Source: an uncultured Alphaproteobacteria bacterium
GTDB taxonomy: Bacteria > Pseudomonadota > Alphaproteobacteria > CAAHEQ01 > UBA3637
NCBI GenBank assembly: GCA_934203105.1
Contig: CAKPYQ010000026.1
Coordinates: 1 to 14,082, forward strand
DNA length: 14,082 nt
Direction: 5' to 3'
In this document: one piece after another, positions 14,011-14,082 of the stretch
Numbering within the stretch: the first letter of the stretch is position 1
Layout: each line of letters begins with the position of its first letter
Notes under the pieces: model-generated
Database searches by the model: none
Seen by the model: the letters and a program-made list of their open reading frames with translations, nothing else
Told to the model about the DNA's origin: nothing
Program-made: the position numbers and the translations under genes

Positions 14011-14082
14011 ATGAAAGCCTATATTTCCTCAGCAAAAAAGAGCATATTATACCCCCCCCCCCCCGACTGGAAGATCTATGAT
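14011..14082 (+). CDS. Start of an unidentified ORF with a poly-C tract, cut by the window end
   Basis: An ATG at 14011 has a strong ribosome binding site, AGGAAGG (13996-14002), 8 nt upstream, and follows pyk by 23 nt without a terminator, so it is probably in the same transcript. The visible part reads MKAYISSAKKSILY, then four prolines, then DWKIYD, open to the window end. Thirteen consecutive Cs (14052-14064) encode the last base of Tyr14 and all four prolines. One extra C would bring a TGA stop into frame within the visible sequence. Twenty-four residues are too few to name a family. Confidence 0.55.
   Translation, partial: MKAYISSAKKSILYPPPPDWKIYD
14052..14064. repeat. Homopolymer of 13 C
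   Basis: A run of 13 C residues lies 18 bases from the window end and 41 bases inside an ORF. It is by far the longest G/C homopolymer in a window whose other long runs are A or T. Such tracts slip during replication and can switch genes on and off. They also arise as sequencing artefacts, particularly near contig ends. Confidence 0.7.

Overview
The window looks like a chromosomal segment of an alphaproteobacterium, probably host-associated, with moderately low GC and A/T-rich spacers. The reasons are an ELM1-type (COG3660) protein, a SUF operon ending in a SufT-like MIP18/DUF59 gene, and core genes of proteobacterial character. The taxonomic call is inference; I cannot place it to genus. I saw no prophage, CRISPR array, tRNA or rRNA.

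Layout. Positions 1-473 are non-coding apart from the first five bases of a leftward gene. This spacer holds a leftward promoter, two near-identical 19-bp units each built on the palindrome AAACGATCGTTT (TetR-type operator candidates), and a GC-rich inverted repeat next to a repeat found in many genomes. Next come a leftward pair (dCMP deaminase, then an ELM1-like protein), a small rightward secreted protein, and a leftward coupled pair (a secreted Cys-containing protein, then a lipoprotein alpha/beta hydrolase). Divergent from that pair is lepA (elongation factor 4). A bidirectional terminator separates lepA from the convergent SUF operon.

The SUF operon (10444 to 5672, minus strand) runs sufB, a MazG-like NTP pyrophosphohydrolase gene, sufC, sufD, sufS, sufT, with every junction tight or overlapping. 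It should make Fe-S clusters: SufS mobilises sulfur from cysteine, SufBCD is the scaffold and ATPase, and SufT helps maturation. Two features are unusual: a MazG-like gene sits between sufB and sufC, and SufD is only 204 residues, about half the usual size, yet keeps the C-terminal region that meets SufB. No sufE, sufU, sufA or iscR is present in the window.

Divergent from suf, a rightward cluster encodes a membrane-anchored PAS-GGDEF protein, an aldose 1-epimerase-like protein, pyruvate kinase, and the start of an unidentified ORF cut by the window end. The GGDEF domain has lost its catalytic residues but keeps an RxxD I-site, which suggests a c-di-GMP receptor rather than a cyclase. The terminal ORF carries a 13-C homopolymer near its start, which could be a phase-variable tract or an assembly artefact at a contig edge.
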